Shown one piece after another: positions 45,726 through 54,864 of a stretch of 64,000 nt of DNA (positions are counted from its first letter, which is position 1; every line of letters starts with the position of its first letter). The notes beneath the pieces were generated by a model, which saw nothing but the letters and a program-made list of their open reading frames with translations, had not been told where the DNA came from and did not search any database. Source of the stretch: Akkermansiaceae bacterium (lineage in GTDB: Bacteria; Verrucomicrobiota; Verrucomicrobiia; Verrucomicrobiales; Akkermansiaceae). The stretch covers positions 1-64,000 of the forward strand of contig JAPKDJ010000011.1 in assembly GCA_026421245.1 (NCBI GenBank). Direction: 5' to 3'. Both the position numbers and the translations under genes were made by a program.

Positions 45726-46124
45726 CGTATCAGATCTCGCTGGGACTCCATGGGAGAAAAACCGGGCCCGACAGAAACGATGAGCTCCCTCACGGGCTCT
45801 CGACTCTCACCGCCGAAGGCACTCTGACCCCAAAAGCCTTCTCCTCCCTTTTTAGCCCGGTTTGTGTCCTCAACAGGTTTCAATTTTTTTCGACCGCTCC
45901 GCACCATCTCTTCCCTTGGTTCCTTTTCTAATCAACAAAACCACTCTAATTTCTAGGCTGGCATCTCGTCGAATCACTTCTTGCGCAAATAAGAACTCGC
46001 AAATTCCAAGAGCACCCGACGAACCCTCACTTTGAGCCGCATCCGAAACAAGGCCTCTTGCGAAAGCCAAAACATCTCAAAGGTCGTCGCAACCCTTGAG
46101 ATGTGTTTGGTAGAATCGCTTTCG
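45726..46124. other. Gene-free gap between helicase and oxidoreductase genes
   Basis: No convincing coding frame on either strand; the composition is more AT-rich than the genes. The only structure seen is the terminator hairpin at 46068-46104. Confidence 0.5.
46068..46104 (-). terminator. Terminator of the 46125 oxidoreductase gene
   Basis: Read on the minus strand, ACATCTCAA...(46104-46096) pairs with TTGAGATGT (46080-46072), extended by two G-C pairs, and is followed by TTTTGG. It starts 21 bases after the stop at 46125. Confidence 0.72.
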
Positions 46125-47441
46125 CTATGAGTTAATCTCCCACCCTTTACGGTAGTCTTTGGTCAGCAACTTGTTCGCTGCTTCGTCATTCGTGATCTTG
46201 AAATTCTTTGCGTCCCAATCGAGCGCCTTTCCGGCACGGTGCGCCACGTTGCCAAGCAGGTTGTGTTCAATGAGAGTTCCAGAGTAGTCAAAATTGCAAA
46301 GAGTCTCACCCTCACCACGGCAGGCTTTGAGCCATTCGTTGTAATGACCTGCAGAAGGCGCGATGGTCTGTTCGGGCAGCTTGTAGTCTTTAAATTTGTC
46401 CGAAGGACTCAGGACATTTTTCCCATAGTCGGAAACAAGAACACCTTTCTCGCCAATGAAGGCCACGCCAATTCCCCATTTGTTGATCACCGTGTCTTTC
46501 CCAACCATGGGCTGGAGAACCGCGCTACGCCGTTTCATTCCTTCCGGTCCGTGATACCACTTCACTTTCACATCACCCGGATGGTCCCAGGTCACTTCCT
46601 GCCACGGCGCGGCAGCCACGAGATCAGGATCAGGTCCTTCCGAAACCACCCGCGTCGGATGCCTGAGTTTCAAGGCCCACCACGCAAGGTCGATGAGATG
46701 ACTTCCCATGTCGCCCGGCACTCCATTTCCAAACTCCCAACGCCGGTTCCAGTTCAGGTTTCCACCCTTCCAGTATCCTTGATTGTATGCTCGATCAGCT
46801 GCCGGCCCGAGCCAAACGTCCCAGTCAAAAAAGTCAGGAATCGGCTGCTCTTCCAGAACCGGTTTCCCAATCGGATTGATCGAACGATTGCACCAAACGT
46901 GGGCTTCTTTCACCTTGCCGATCGCCCCCGCCTGGATCAATTCCACGGCACGGCGATACGCATTCCCAGCATGAATCTGCGTTCCCATCTGGGTCGCAAT
47001 TTTACCTTTTTGTTTGGCATACTCTTCCTGCATCCACCGGGCCTCCTGTACCGTATGGGCAAGTGGTTTCTCACAATAAACATGCTTCCCGGCTCTCATC
47101 GCGGCGATCGCTGCAAGCGCGTGATGATGATCCGCCGTGCTAATGACCACCGCATCAATTTCGGGGTTGCTCACGACTTCCCGCCAATCAGTCGTTGTTT
47201 TGGCATTCTTAAACTTTGCTTGGACCGACTTGAGGACATTTCGGTTAATATCACAGAGCGTGTGGATGTTTTGGCTCTTCACTCCATTCAGGTTCGCACC
47301 ACCACGACCACCTGATCCGATAATCCCAATATTGAGCTTGGAGTTTGGCGATTGGGCACGGCCCACGGAGGGGGCAAGCGCAGAGGCGAGACCGAGGCCG
47401 ACAAATTTACGGCGGGATAATTCAGACTGATGTTGTTTCAT
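46125..47441 (-). CDS. Gfo/Idh/MocA-family oxidoreductase, Tat-exported
   Basis: NAD(P)-dependent sugar or inositol dehydrogenase-type protein of 438 residues. The N-terminus MKQHQSELSRRKFVGLGLAS has the twin-arginine motif (SRRKF), so it is folded and exported through Tat with bound cofactor. The Rossmann motif GIIGSGGRGGANL, the EKP motif (YCEKPLAHT) and the C-terminal substrate domain (DFFDWDVWLGPA, GDMGSHLIDLAWWAL) are typical of PVC family members. It lies divergent to a DUF1080 gene with 64 bases between starts; such pairs are common in Verrucomicrobiota and act on keto-sugars (family knowledge). Start ATG 47441 chosen for the Tat signal. Confidence 0.92.
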   Translation of the reverse strand: MKQHQSELSRRKFVGLGLASALAPSVGRAQSPNSKLNIGIIGSGGRGGANLNGVKSQNIHTLCDINRNVLKSVQAKFKNAKTTTDWREVVSNPEIDAVVISTADHHHALAAIAAMRAGKHVYCEKPLAHTVQEARWMQEEYAKQKGKIATQMGTQIHAGNAYRRAVELIQAGAIGKVKEAHVWCNRSINPIGKPVLEEQPIPDFFDWDVWLGPAADRAYNQGYWKGGNLNWNRRWEFGNGVPGDMGSHLIDLAWWALKLRHPTRVVSEGPDPDLVAAAPWQEVTWDHPGDVKVKWYHGPEGMKRRSAVLQPMVGKDTVINKWGIGVAFIGEKGVLVSDYGKNVLSPSDKFKDYKLPEQTIAPSAGHYNEWLKACRGEGETLCNFDYSGTLIEHNLLGNVAHRAGKALDWDAKNFKITNDEAANKLLTKDYRKGWEINS

Positions 47442-47505
47442 ATAGAGTGTCGGTTTTGTAGTGGAATTTGGTAAGGGTGTCGACCTGACTACGTATTGCA
47501 AAGGC

Positions 47506-48273
47506 ATGATCTTAAAAAGAATCTCAACGAGCGCGGTCTTAGGGGCTGCCTTTCTTGGCCTGGGCATCTTTGCCGCCCAAAGTTTTTCAGATGAAAAGAA
47601 GGAGACCAAAAACCCTCAGCCGGAACTAAAAAAGGCCTTCATCGATGGCACCGGCCACGGATGGAAGGAGCTCACGGGCGATGATTTCGTCAATGTCAAC
47701 TGCAAGCTCGACACGTGGCGTTGGGAGGGTGGTCACGCCTTTTGCACTGGTAATCCAGTGGGCGTAATCCGGTCAAAAGAAACGATCAAGAATTTCGAAC
47801 TGGTGTGCGAGTGGATGCATACCAAAAGCGCTGGAAACTCGGGTGTTTTCGCTTGGGCCAGCCCGGCCTCCATCGAAAAGCTCGCCGCCGGAAAAGGCCG
47901 CCTTCCAGATGGCATCGAAGTCCAGGTCCTCGATCTCGGCTACGAGACCAACTGGGAGAAAAGCAAAGGCAAACCATCCGATTGGTTCACCTCACATGGT
48001 GATGTCTTCCCCACCGGCCCCGCCAAAATGAAACCCTTCCCACCCGTCGCCCCCAACGGAACACGCAGTTTCCCAACCAAGCGCCTCACCAATGGGGTCA
48101 ACGAGTGGAATCACTACTACATCCGCGCCATCAACGGTGAGGTCCGCCTCTGGGTCAACGGCGAGGAGGTTTCCGGCGGAACCAATTGCCAACCAGCCGA
48201 CGGCTACCTCTGCCTCGAGTCCGAAGGCTCCCCAGTCCAGTTCAAAAACATCCGTCTCCGGGTTTTGCCCTAG
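47506..48273 (+). CDS. Exported DUF1080 protein (3-keto-disaccharide hydrolase-like)
   Basis: Exported protein of 255 residues with signal peptide (MILKRISTSAVLGAAFLGL). The DUF1080 jelly-roll carries LDTWRWEGGHAFCTGN, FELVCEWMHTKSAGNSGVF, DGIEVQVLDLGYE, EWNHYYIRAINGEVRLWVNG and the end VQFKNIRLR. DUF1080 members cleave 3-keto-glycosides made by Gfo/Idh-type oxidases, which fits the divergently transcribed oxidoreductase next door. ATG 47506, with AAAGG just upstream, is preferred to the longer frame from 47461. Confidence 0.9.
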   Translation: MILKRISTSAVLGAAFLGLGIFAAQSFSDEKKETKNPQPELKKAFIDGTGHGWKELTGDDFVNVNCKLDTWRWEGGHAFCTGNPVGVIRSKETIKNFELVCEWMHTKSAGNSGVFAWASPASIEKLAAGKGRLPDGIEVQVLDLGYETNWEKSKGKPSDWFTSHGDVFPTGPAKMKPFPPVAPNGTRSFPTKRLTNGVNEWNHYYIRAINGEVRLWVNGEEVSGGTNCQPADGYLCLESEGSPVQFKNIRLRVLP

Positions 48274-48655
48274 TGAAGAGTTGGCACTGGGCCAACTTAA
48301 GAGTTTCCCGTATTGAGGCCCCTTCTTCCCCTTCACCAGAGTAAAGGCACACTTTCCTTTGTCTTCCAAACCGTCTTCTATAGTCGGTTTGTTTGTTGGG
48401 AGTGAGGGTTGCAAACGAGTTTGAGAGGATCGAACTCAGTGCCAAGTGCGTGGATTGAGACTTTCAGTTGACCGGCAAGCTCTTCAACCCTCTTTGGTGA
48501 GGTCGCCAGCGAGATGGTGCCACATCGGCATCTTTGCCACTCCAGTCAAGGGTGGTCATAATATCGGAGTTGAAAAAACGCACGACAAGCGCGTCCCGCG
48601 GTAGATAGCCGCCCCGCCCGCCAAGTGGAGATAGGTGAAAAGAGTATGCTTCTCA
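48274..48655. other. Gap with small stem-loop and coding-like debris
   Basis: A 7-bp stem (AGTTGGC 48279-48285 with GCCAACT, about 48291-48297) follows the DUF1080 gene and may end its transcript. Further on, the minus strand has short coding-like pieces (for example GYLPRDALVVRFFNSDIM in one frame and RVEELAGQLKVSIHALG in another), separated by shifts. Probably a decayed gene; no family recognised. Confidence 0.3.
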
Positions 48656-48904
48656 TTAAGCATCGGAGTCCTGCGGCTCCTTGACCTTCACAATCATCGC
48701 GGCTTCCTCAAATACCGACTTTGCATCAGGCACCATATCTGCACCCGCCGCGACATATTGCTCATTAGCATACGCCGAGCCTTCCCCTGCTCCGGATTGC
48801 ACCACGACCCGATGACCACGCTTCACCAAATCAGAAACGTAACTGGGAATCATCGATACCCTGTTCTCCTGCGCTTTAATCTCCTTGGGAATTCCTACGA
48901 TCAT
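48656..48904 (-). pseudogene. ald: Alanine dehydrogenase N-terminal stump
   Basis: 82 residues beginning MIVGIPKEIKAQENRVSMIP and including HRVVVQSGAGEGSAYANEQY and IVKVKEPQ match the N-terminus of L-alanine dehydrogenase (about 370 residues). The frame ends after DSDA and the NAD-binding and C-terminal parts are missing. The remaining domain cannot be active, so this is a truncated pseudogene. ATG 48904 is the family-like start. Confidence 0.8.
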
Positions 48905-49057
48905 CTTCTCGACCTGTGGAGAAAATACCAATTGTCCGCAAAAAATATTTTGATGAGGATGAGATCCTCACGCCTTTCCAATCGCAAGGGAATCTAGCTT
49001 CAATCTGCGAGCCCAACGATATCTACCAGATCCGCTCATGCTTCCGCCATCCGCGCA

Positions 49058-49264
49058 TTGATCAATCCCCAGCTTTTTACGCCCGATGATTCGGTCACCG
49101 AAGCCCTCGACTCGATGGGGCTCATGCAATTCATCATGCTCATGGCGCAGAAATTTCGCATCACCCTTGGACCGGAAGATCTGAATCGCGACGACTTCGC
49201 CACCCTTGGAGACCGCAGCGACTTCACTTGCTTGATTCATCCCGGCGTGTCCGCCTTCAGATAA
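49058..49264 (+). pseudogene. Acyl carrier protein-like fragment
   Basis: 68 residues from a TTG; the segment DDSVTEALDSMGLMQFIMLM places a serine in the DSxxLxxF-type phosphopantetheine site of acyl carrier proteins, and RITLGPEDLNRDDFATLGD resembles their helix III. There is no good start codon, and the N-terminus upstream of 49058 is poor. It follows the alanine dehydrogenase stump within about 150 bases. Either a small ACP-like gene with a TTG start or the end of a decayed one. Confidence 0.45.
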
Positions 49265-49300
49265 AAGAAAACAATTGAGAGGCGGGCATTCTGGAAAATC

Positions 49301-50143
49301 TTACTTTCCGTTTAAAGGGTGCCCTATAGTCGGCTCACCCTTGAGAAACCCGAGCGAGGCAAGAAATCGGTCGGCTTCAAACACCGTTTCGTGATACTTC
49401 GATTTGTTAAAGAATCCATGTGGCTCGCCATCGTAAAGGTGAAGATCACAACGAGCGCCCAAGCCCTTCATGGTGTCACGATACTTCTCCCCTGTCGCCA
49501 CCGGGATGAGATTGTCCTTGGTTCCCAGAAAAACGATCGTCGGCGGAGTGGTCTTGTCGAGGTTATGAAATGGGGAAATCTTTTCCCAGTATGCCTTCAC
49601 CCGGTCATGACCGTAACCCTTCGGGCCATTGTCGAAGACAGGATTAAAGAGCACCAGAGCATCTGGGCGGGAACTCACCGTTCGATCTTCTCCTTCCTCG
49701 ACAATCCCCTTTGTCGTCCCGATCGCAGCCGCCACATGACCACCGGCTGAACCACCGCCCGCGGCGATTTTCTTGGGATCGATGCCCAATTCACCGGCGT
49801 GTGCCCTCACCCAGCGGATCGCCGAATTTCCATCCTTCACACATTCAAGAGGAGACGTCTTGTGTCGGCTCTTCACCCGGTATTCCGCCGAGATCGCAAC
49901 CATCCCCCGCGAGGCCAGATACTCGCTCTGCGGGTAGAACTGTGAAGGGGACCCGCCATTCCATCCCCCGCCAAAAAAGAAAACAATCGCCGGCCGCTGA
50001 TCCCCTACCTTGTGACCATCCGGATTGAAGATGTGCAGTTTTAATTCATGCCCGCCGACCTTCTTATAGGTCTTCACGAGATCAGGCTGCGGTGCGCCCA
50101 GAACCATCCCGGCGAGGGCAAGAAATAGAAAAAGTGGTTTCAT
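49301..50143 (-). CDS. Exported alpha/beta-hydrolase esterase (BD-FAE-like)
   Basis: Exported esterase of 280 residues with signal peptide (MKPLFLFLALAGMVLG). HSL/BD-FAE family features: oxyanion region VFFFGGGWNGGSP, nucleophile elbow GGGSAGGH, DALVLFNPVF, acid region FLGTKDNLIPV and catalytic histidine in YDGEPHGFFN. It probably deacylates acetylated sugars or hemicellulose in the periplasm. Start at ATG 50143 or 50146 (two adjacent ATG codons behind an AAGAG). Confidence 0.9.
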   Translation of the reverse strand: MKPLFLFLALAGMVLGAPQPDLVKTYKKVGGHELKLHIFNPDGHKVGDQRPAIVFFFGGGWNGGSPSQFYPQSEYLASRGMVAISAEYRVKSRHKTSPLECVKDGNSAIRWVRAHAGELGIDPKKIAAGGGSAGGHVAAAIGTTKGIVEEGEDRTVSSRPDALVLFNPVFDNGPKGYGHDRVKAYWEKISPFHNLDKTTPPTIVFLGTKDNLIPVATGEKYRDTMKGLGARCDLHLYDGEPHGFFNKSKYHETVFEADRFLASLGFLKGEPTIGHPLNGK

Positions 50144-50534
50144 CATCTCTTTTCTACGGTTTGACCACGCGACTTCTTGAAGCTTTTCTACCAATCCCTA
50201 ACCTCAAGGCATGCCAGAGAGCGAAACCGGCGATCCCTCTCAACTTCCCGGCTCGATTGAGGACGCAACCATCCTGCGGGCATCAGGAATCCCCCGCTTT
50301 ACCTGAAACTACTCCCCCCGTTTTGGGCTGGGCCTCCCTTACCTTTCTTGTCGTCACCATCATCCGGTCCAACGCCCTCCGTTTCGATACCAGTTTCTTG
50401 CGATGGCTCTGGGTGGGCGCTGCCCTAAAACGCCGAAGCAAAGGGGCTGAGAACAAGCAGGATCGTGATTCGAACTTTTATTTTGGGCAAACACGACACT
50501 TCCCGCCAAATCCTTCGCAAAAATGGAAATTATT
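50144..50534. other. Gap, possible membrane-protein debris
   Basis: Plus-strand pieces such as MPESETGDPSQLPGSIEDAT and, in another frame, VLGWASLTFLVVTIIRS look protein-like but are separated by stops. I cannot name a family. Otherwise no features; promoters of the flanking minus-strand esterase should be in the first part. Confidence 0.25.
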
Positions 50535-51311
50535 TTAGCGAGACTTCCAAACCGGGATCTCCTTACGGGGATTCTCTTTCGTGCGCGACGTCCCCTGCCA
50601 GGTCAGCCAAGCAATCACGCCCAAGGAAATTAAAATCCCCAACCACGCCATGACACGTCCCAACCAAGGCTCCCGTGGCGGTTCATAGCCCGTCAAGGCC
50701 GGACTTCGCTCCTCAACAAAGGGAATGGGATCTTGCTTCCGTACCTTCTTCGGAAGTCGCAGTTGCCTCACCGCCAATCCCTCCAAGAGCTTCCTCACCT
50801 CCGCCGTAGCGCTCTTCCCTGACCCAGGAGACCGCCCTGACGACCAATCATCGAACCAACGACCATAGTCGATGGAGAAAAGTGCATGAAGTTGGTCGTC
50901 TGGAGTTCTTACCGTCAGAATATGGTCCGGATCAAAATTCACCGCATTGGCAGAATCACCCAGATCCGCCAAGAGCGCGTGAAATTGTTTGCCCAGCATG
51001 CGGATTTCCTTTTCCTCCACCCTGCATTCACTCAGCGGCTTACCCTCCATCCACAGGCTCGTCACCCACGGGTAACCCTCCCCGTCCTCCTGTGCACCAT
51101 CAATCACTTTGCGAAGATACGCATGATTCAGCGACTTTAACTTGCCGAGCGCCTGATCAAAAACCCCTGCTGCCCGGAGCCGTCCCACGGCATCTCCTTC
51201 CAGCCGTAAACGAGACAAGACCAGCGGCGTTTCATCCCGCGCCAACGCGCGATAAACCAACATTTCGGAGGTCTGGCTCACAAGGTCCTGGACTTGGAAG
51301 TGGCTTGGCAT
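50535..51311 (-). CDS. Membrane-anchored kinase-like protein (probable pseudokinase)
   Basis: Protein of 258 residues. The first 150 residues show remnants of a Ser/Thr kinase fold: VNFDPDHILTV where kinases have the HRDxKPxN catalytic loop, and FSIDYGRW where DFG should be. The catalytic aspartate of HRD and a glycine-rich loop are not recognisable, so catalysis is unlikely. A single membrane helix follows near residue 215-240 (AWLGILISLGVIAWLTW), leaving the kinase-like part inside. A pseudokinase scaffold or lipid/nucleotide sensor is conceivable. Monocistronic and divergent from the M32 peptidase. Confidence 0.6.
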   Translation of the reverse strand: MPSHFQVQDLVSQTSEMLVYRALARDETPLVLSRLRLEGDAVGRLRAAGVFDQALGKLKSLNHAYLRKVIDGAQEDGEGYPWVTSLWMEGKPLSECRVEEKEIRMLGKQFHALLADLGDSANAVNFDPDHILTVRTPDDQLHALFSIDYGRWFDDWSSGRSPGSGKSATAEVRKLLEGLAVRQLRLPKKVRKQDPIPFVEERSPALTGYEPPREPWLGRVMAWLGILISLGVIAWLTWQGTSRTKENPRKEIPVWKSR

Positions 51312-51400
51312 TTCTTAACTGTTAGGAGATACGCAAAGTATCTGCCAGTCCTTCCGCTCGTGCCAGAAAACCTTTCAATTAAGATATCAAAATCCCCTTC

Positions 51401-52867
51401 ATGGACGATGCGAGCTCCATTCGATACAGTCGCGTCATGCAAGATCTTCTCCACGAAATCACCCTTCTTTCATCAACCTCCGCCACCCTCGACTGGGATC
51501 AGGAAACCTATGCCCCGGCACAATCGGTCGCCCACCGCGCCAAGCAACTCGCTTACCTGCAAGGCCGTATTCACAAACTCCAAACATCCGAGGCCTTCCG
51601 CGACGGCCTCTCCGCCCTCGATCCTGCCAACCAACGCGAACTCACCCACCGATACGAGCGCGCTACCAAACTTCCCCAAGAACTCGTCGAGCGCGACTCC
51701 GAAACCTCCTCCCTCGCCAAAGCCGCCTGGTCCGAAGCCCGCGAAAAAAACGAGTTCTCCACCTTCTCCCCCCATCTGGCCAAGCTCCTGGAAATCGCCC
51801 GCGAAAAGGCCAACCACTGGGGCTACGAGGACGAACCCTACGACGCCCTTCTCTCTGAATACGAGCGCGGTGCAAAAACCCGCGAAATTGCCGCCCTCTT
51901 CGATTCGATCGATACCGAGCTCGCCCAAATCGCCGCGGCCGCTGTCGAGGCCTCCGCCTCCATCCCCGCTAACTTCCTCCACGGGCCCGCTCCCATCGAA
52001 GCCCAGCAAACCCTCAACCGCGAAGTCGCCGAATCTCTCGGCTTCGATTTCTCCCAAGGCCGCATCGATACCACTGCTCACCCCTTCTGCACCACTCTCG
52101 GCCCCGCCGACGTCCGCCTCACCACCCGTTACGAGGATCACGACTTCGCCTCCTCCCTCTTCGGGGTCATGCACGAAACCGGCCATGGCCTCTACGAACA
52201 AGGCCTCCCCGCCTCCGACTTCCACCTCCCCTCCGGCCACGCCGTTTCCCTCGGCATCCATGAATCCCAATCCCGTCTCTGGGAAAACCACATCGGTCGC
52301 TCCCGTCCCTTCTGGGAAAAATGGTACCCCCGCGCCCAGGAGCTCTTCCCCCACCTAAGAAAGATCTCACTCGATGACTTCCTTCCTGCCGTCAACCGCG
52401 CCGCCTACACGCCCATCCGCGTCGAGGCCGATGAAGCCACCTACGACCTTCACATCCTCCTCCGCTTCAAACTCGAACGCGCCCTCCTCGCCGGCGAGCT
52501 CGAAGTGGCCGACGTCCCCGCCGCTTGGAATGACTCCTTCGAAAAACTCTTCGGCTTCCGTCCCAAAAACGACACCGAAGGCTGCCTTCAAGACATCCAC
52601 TGGTCCATGGGCGGCCTCGGCTACTTCGCCACCTACTCCCTCGGCAACATCAACTCCGCCCAACTCTTCCAAGCCGCCCAAAAAGATGAATCCGTCTCAA
52701 CCGCCTTCTCCAAAGGCGACTTCCTCCCCCTCCTCGCCTGGATGCAAAAAAACATCCACCGCCACGGCTCCACTCTCTTTCCGCAAGACCTCATGCAACA
52801 AGCCGCCGGCTCCAAAACCGACCCCCAACCCTACCTCACCCACCTCCGCAACCGTTTCACCCGCTAA
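51401..52867 (+). CDS. M32 carboxypeptidase
   Basis: Cytoplasmic zinc metallocarboxypeptidase of 488 residues, the size of Thermus aquaticus/Pyrococcus M32 enzymes (about 500). The zinc motif is in GVMHETGHGLYEQG (HExxH), the second ligand region is GIHESQSRLWENH, and the family segment DVRLTTRYEDHDFASSLF precedes it. It trims C-terminal residues of peptides. No leader. Alone on this strand; an M32 call is secure. Confidence 0.95.
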   Translation: MDDASSIRYSRVMQDLLHEITLLSSTSATLDWDQETYAPAQSVAHRAKQLAYLQGRIHKLQTSEAFRDGLSALDPANQRELTHRYERATKLPQELVERDSETSSLAKAAWSEAREKNEFSTFSPHLAKLLEIAREKANHWGYEDEPYDALLSEYERGAKTREIAALFDSIDTELAQIAAAAVEASASIPANFLHGPAPIEAQQTLNREVAESLGFDFSQGRIDTTAHPFCTTLGPADVRLTTRYEDHDFASSLFGVMHETGHGLYEQGLPASDFHLPSGHAVSLGIHESQSRLWENHIGRSRPFWEKWYPRAQELFPHLRKISLDDFLPAVNRAAYTPIRVEADEATYDLHILLRFKLERALLAGELEVADVPAAWNDSFEKLFGFRPKNDTEGCLQDIHWSMGGLGYFATYSLGNINSAQLFQAAQKDESVSTAFSKGDFLPLLAWMQKNIHRHGSTLFPQDLMQQAAGSKTDPQPYLTHLRNRFTR

Positions 52868-53245
52868 GGGACGCGGCCGGCCCGGCCTACGTCAACATCG
52901 CCTTGGTCTTCAAGAGCATCCATGAAAACCTTCGCGGCTCTGCGTGAGCCTCCAAACTCAACCCATCTTTCCTGACAAAAAAATCCCTCCGCAAATTCAT
53001 CCGGCGGGAGGTGAAGGGACTTCGAAAAGAGTCCACGAAGCTCGTCCAAAGGAGAGCCTAAAAATTAGCCGGCAAGTTCCGGGCCAAATCCCATCGCCGA
53101 CGAAGGAGGGGCCCATCTGAGCATACCCGAAGAACCGTAGGTCGGCAGCCATTGGCTGACCTTCCCATCCAATCAAAAGAACCCTCCCGGGCGAGGGCTA
53201 TTCGCCAGCGTCCCTACGGGACTCCAGATGGATTTTTTAAGATCC
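52868..53245. other. Repeat-containing gap
   Basis: No gene. The stretch holds a REP-like GTAGGTCGGCAGCCATTGGC palindrome (53137-53161), a small perfect hairpin GTCCCTACGGGAC (about 53210-53222), and a segment CCTTCGCGGCTCTGCGTGAG typical of dispersed intergenic repeats. Confidence 0.45.
53137..53161. repeat. REP-like palindrome of the GTAGGTC type
   Basis: GTAGGTCGGCAGCCATTGGC plus TGACC folds into a hairpin with near-perfect arms and is the same kind as the element at 26141-26164. Confidence 0.45.
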
Positions 53246-54772
53246 CTACTCCGTGGTAAAACAGCTCGTAGGGAGCCCTTCACCATTCACGAGGTTGGCA
53301 CCCTGCGGATTGGCCGCCCAAGCATAACGTGCTTTAGCGGGCTCCTTGAGCTCATCGTGCCAGAGAACCACCTTGTCATGATCGATCTTAGCCTTGGCCC
53401 AATGCCACTTGCCATCGGCCCCGGCGATTTCAAAACGCTGGAGCTCCTTGCCATCACGCGCTTTCAAACCATCGGCATGGTCGAAGGAAACAACAATCTT
53501 GCCGTCCTTCTTCTCCATTCCAGAATAAAGCGGCCCGGAGATCACGATCTTCTTGTTTCCGTAATCCTGCCCCAAGGCCCAGCGTGCGAGACGGTCACCG
53601 ACATCGTGCTTGTTCTTAGGGTGAATGTCGGTGGGGTGGCCGATGTCGTTGATGACAGCCATACCGCTCTTGGGAATTGATTTCAGGGCGCGGCGCATTT
53701 CATCCTGCACCACCACCCAGTCGCTTTCGGCTCCCGGCTCGGTAGTCGGCTTCCTGAAGTTAGCAAGCTGCACCCAGTAGAAGGAAAGATCGTGCCCCCA
53801 GCGCTGACGCCAATCAGCGACCATGCAGCCGAGAAGTTCCTCGTATTCTTGCGCGGTCCCGTGGTTGGCATTGGATTCTCCCTGATACCAAATCGCGCCG
53901 CGATTCCCGTAACCCACAATGGGTGCAATCATTCCGTTGTAGATCGTGGAAGGCATGCTGGGATTTTTTCCCGGATCAACTGCCTTACGAGGCCCCCTAG
54001 GCTGACGACCCTTCTTATCCTTCTTCCATACCGCGAGCTTATCTCGGTAGATTTTCTGCTGCTTCTGAAACTCCGCTTCCGCCTTAGTAGGGTCAAACGC
54101 CGAAATTGCTTTGTGCTTGGCCGCGAGCAGGATCTTTCCTGCCGGGAGTTTCCTCAAGGCTTCCTCGCTGGTGAAGGCCTGAACAGGCTTTCCTCCCCAA
54201 GCACATTCCACAACCCCCACGGGAACCCCCAGTTCGGCGCGGAGACGTTTCGCAAAATAATATCCCACCGCCGTAAAGCTCCCGGTATTAGTCGGCTCGG
54301 TCGGAGTCCAGGTCCCCTGCCAGTCCTTCTGAGGCTTGTTCTCGGCCACATTGGCGGAAACATAAACCCGGAGAAGCGGATCGTTGGCGTTCGCAATCTC
54401 CTCCTTTGCATTGTCACTGTTCGAAACGCGCCACTCCATGTTCGACTGTCCCGAAGCAAGCCAGACCTCACCGACGAGGACATTTTGAATCACCTTGGTA
54501 GCACCAGAAGCTTCCACCGAGAGGTTACTGCCCTTCGCACTCGCCTTAAGTCCCTTCAAATCAACGTGCCAATCGCCATTTTGATCGGCATTGGTTTCGT
54601 GGCTTTTCCCTGCAAAAACCACTTTCACAGGAGCATTGGCATCCGTCCATCCCCAGATTCGGGCAGAGGTATCCCGCTGCAAAACCATTCCATCAGAGAA
54701 GATTTTCGGAAGCTTAAGACCGGCAACCGAAGGGAGAGCCGCAAGAAAGAGAGCGCTGAGAATATTTTTCAT
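53246..54772 (-). CDS. Exported sialate O-acetylesterase
   Basis: Exported SGNH hydrolase of 508 residues with signal peptide. Block I is GEVWLASGQSNMEW (Ser110), then GAIWYQGESNA (Gly/Asn oxyanion) and the C-terminal DIHPKNKHDVGDRLA (Asp/His). Family enzymes remove acetyl groups from sialic acids and plant or algal acetylated sugars. A distinctive insert (residues about 230-275) is rich in Lys/Arg. Divergent from the GH20-like gene (starts 92 bases apart, using ATG 54865 there). Confidence 0.92.
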   Translation of the reverse strand: MKNILSALFLAALPSVAGLKLPKIFSDGMVLQRDTSARIWGWTDANAPVKVVFAGKSHETNADQNGDWHVDLKGLKASAKGSNLSVEASGATKVIQNVLVGEVWLASGQSNMEWRVSNSDNAKEEIANANDPLLRVYVSANVAENKPQKDWQGTWTPTEPTNTGSFTAVGYYFAKRLRAELGVPVGVVECAWGGKPVQAFTSEEALRKLPAGKILLAAKHKAISAFDPTKAEAEFQKQQKIYRDKLAVWKKDKKGRQPRGPRKAVDPGKNPSMPSTIYNGMIAPIVGYGNRGAIWYQGESNANHGTAQEYEELLGCMVADWRQRWGHDLSFYWVQLANFRKPTTEPGAESDWVVVQDEMRRALKSIPKSGMAVINDIGHPTDIHPKNKHDVGDRLARWALGQDYGNKKIVISGPLYSGMEKKDGKIVVSFDHADGLKARDGKELQRFEIAGADGKWHWAKAKIDHDKVVLWHDELKEPAKARYAWAANPQGANLVNGEGLPTSCFTTE

Positions 54773-54864
54773 GGATGAAACGGTTCTCCGGATACGAATC
54801 CAACGTCCCCAGTCTTTCCGCTTGTCTTCTTGCGCTGAAGAAAAGAGGACTCCATCTTTTCCGC

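Noticed and set aside
54775-54864. ATG 54775 as start of the GH20-like gene
   Set aside because: It is two bases from the divergent esterase start and lacks a signal peptide; ATG 54865 fits.
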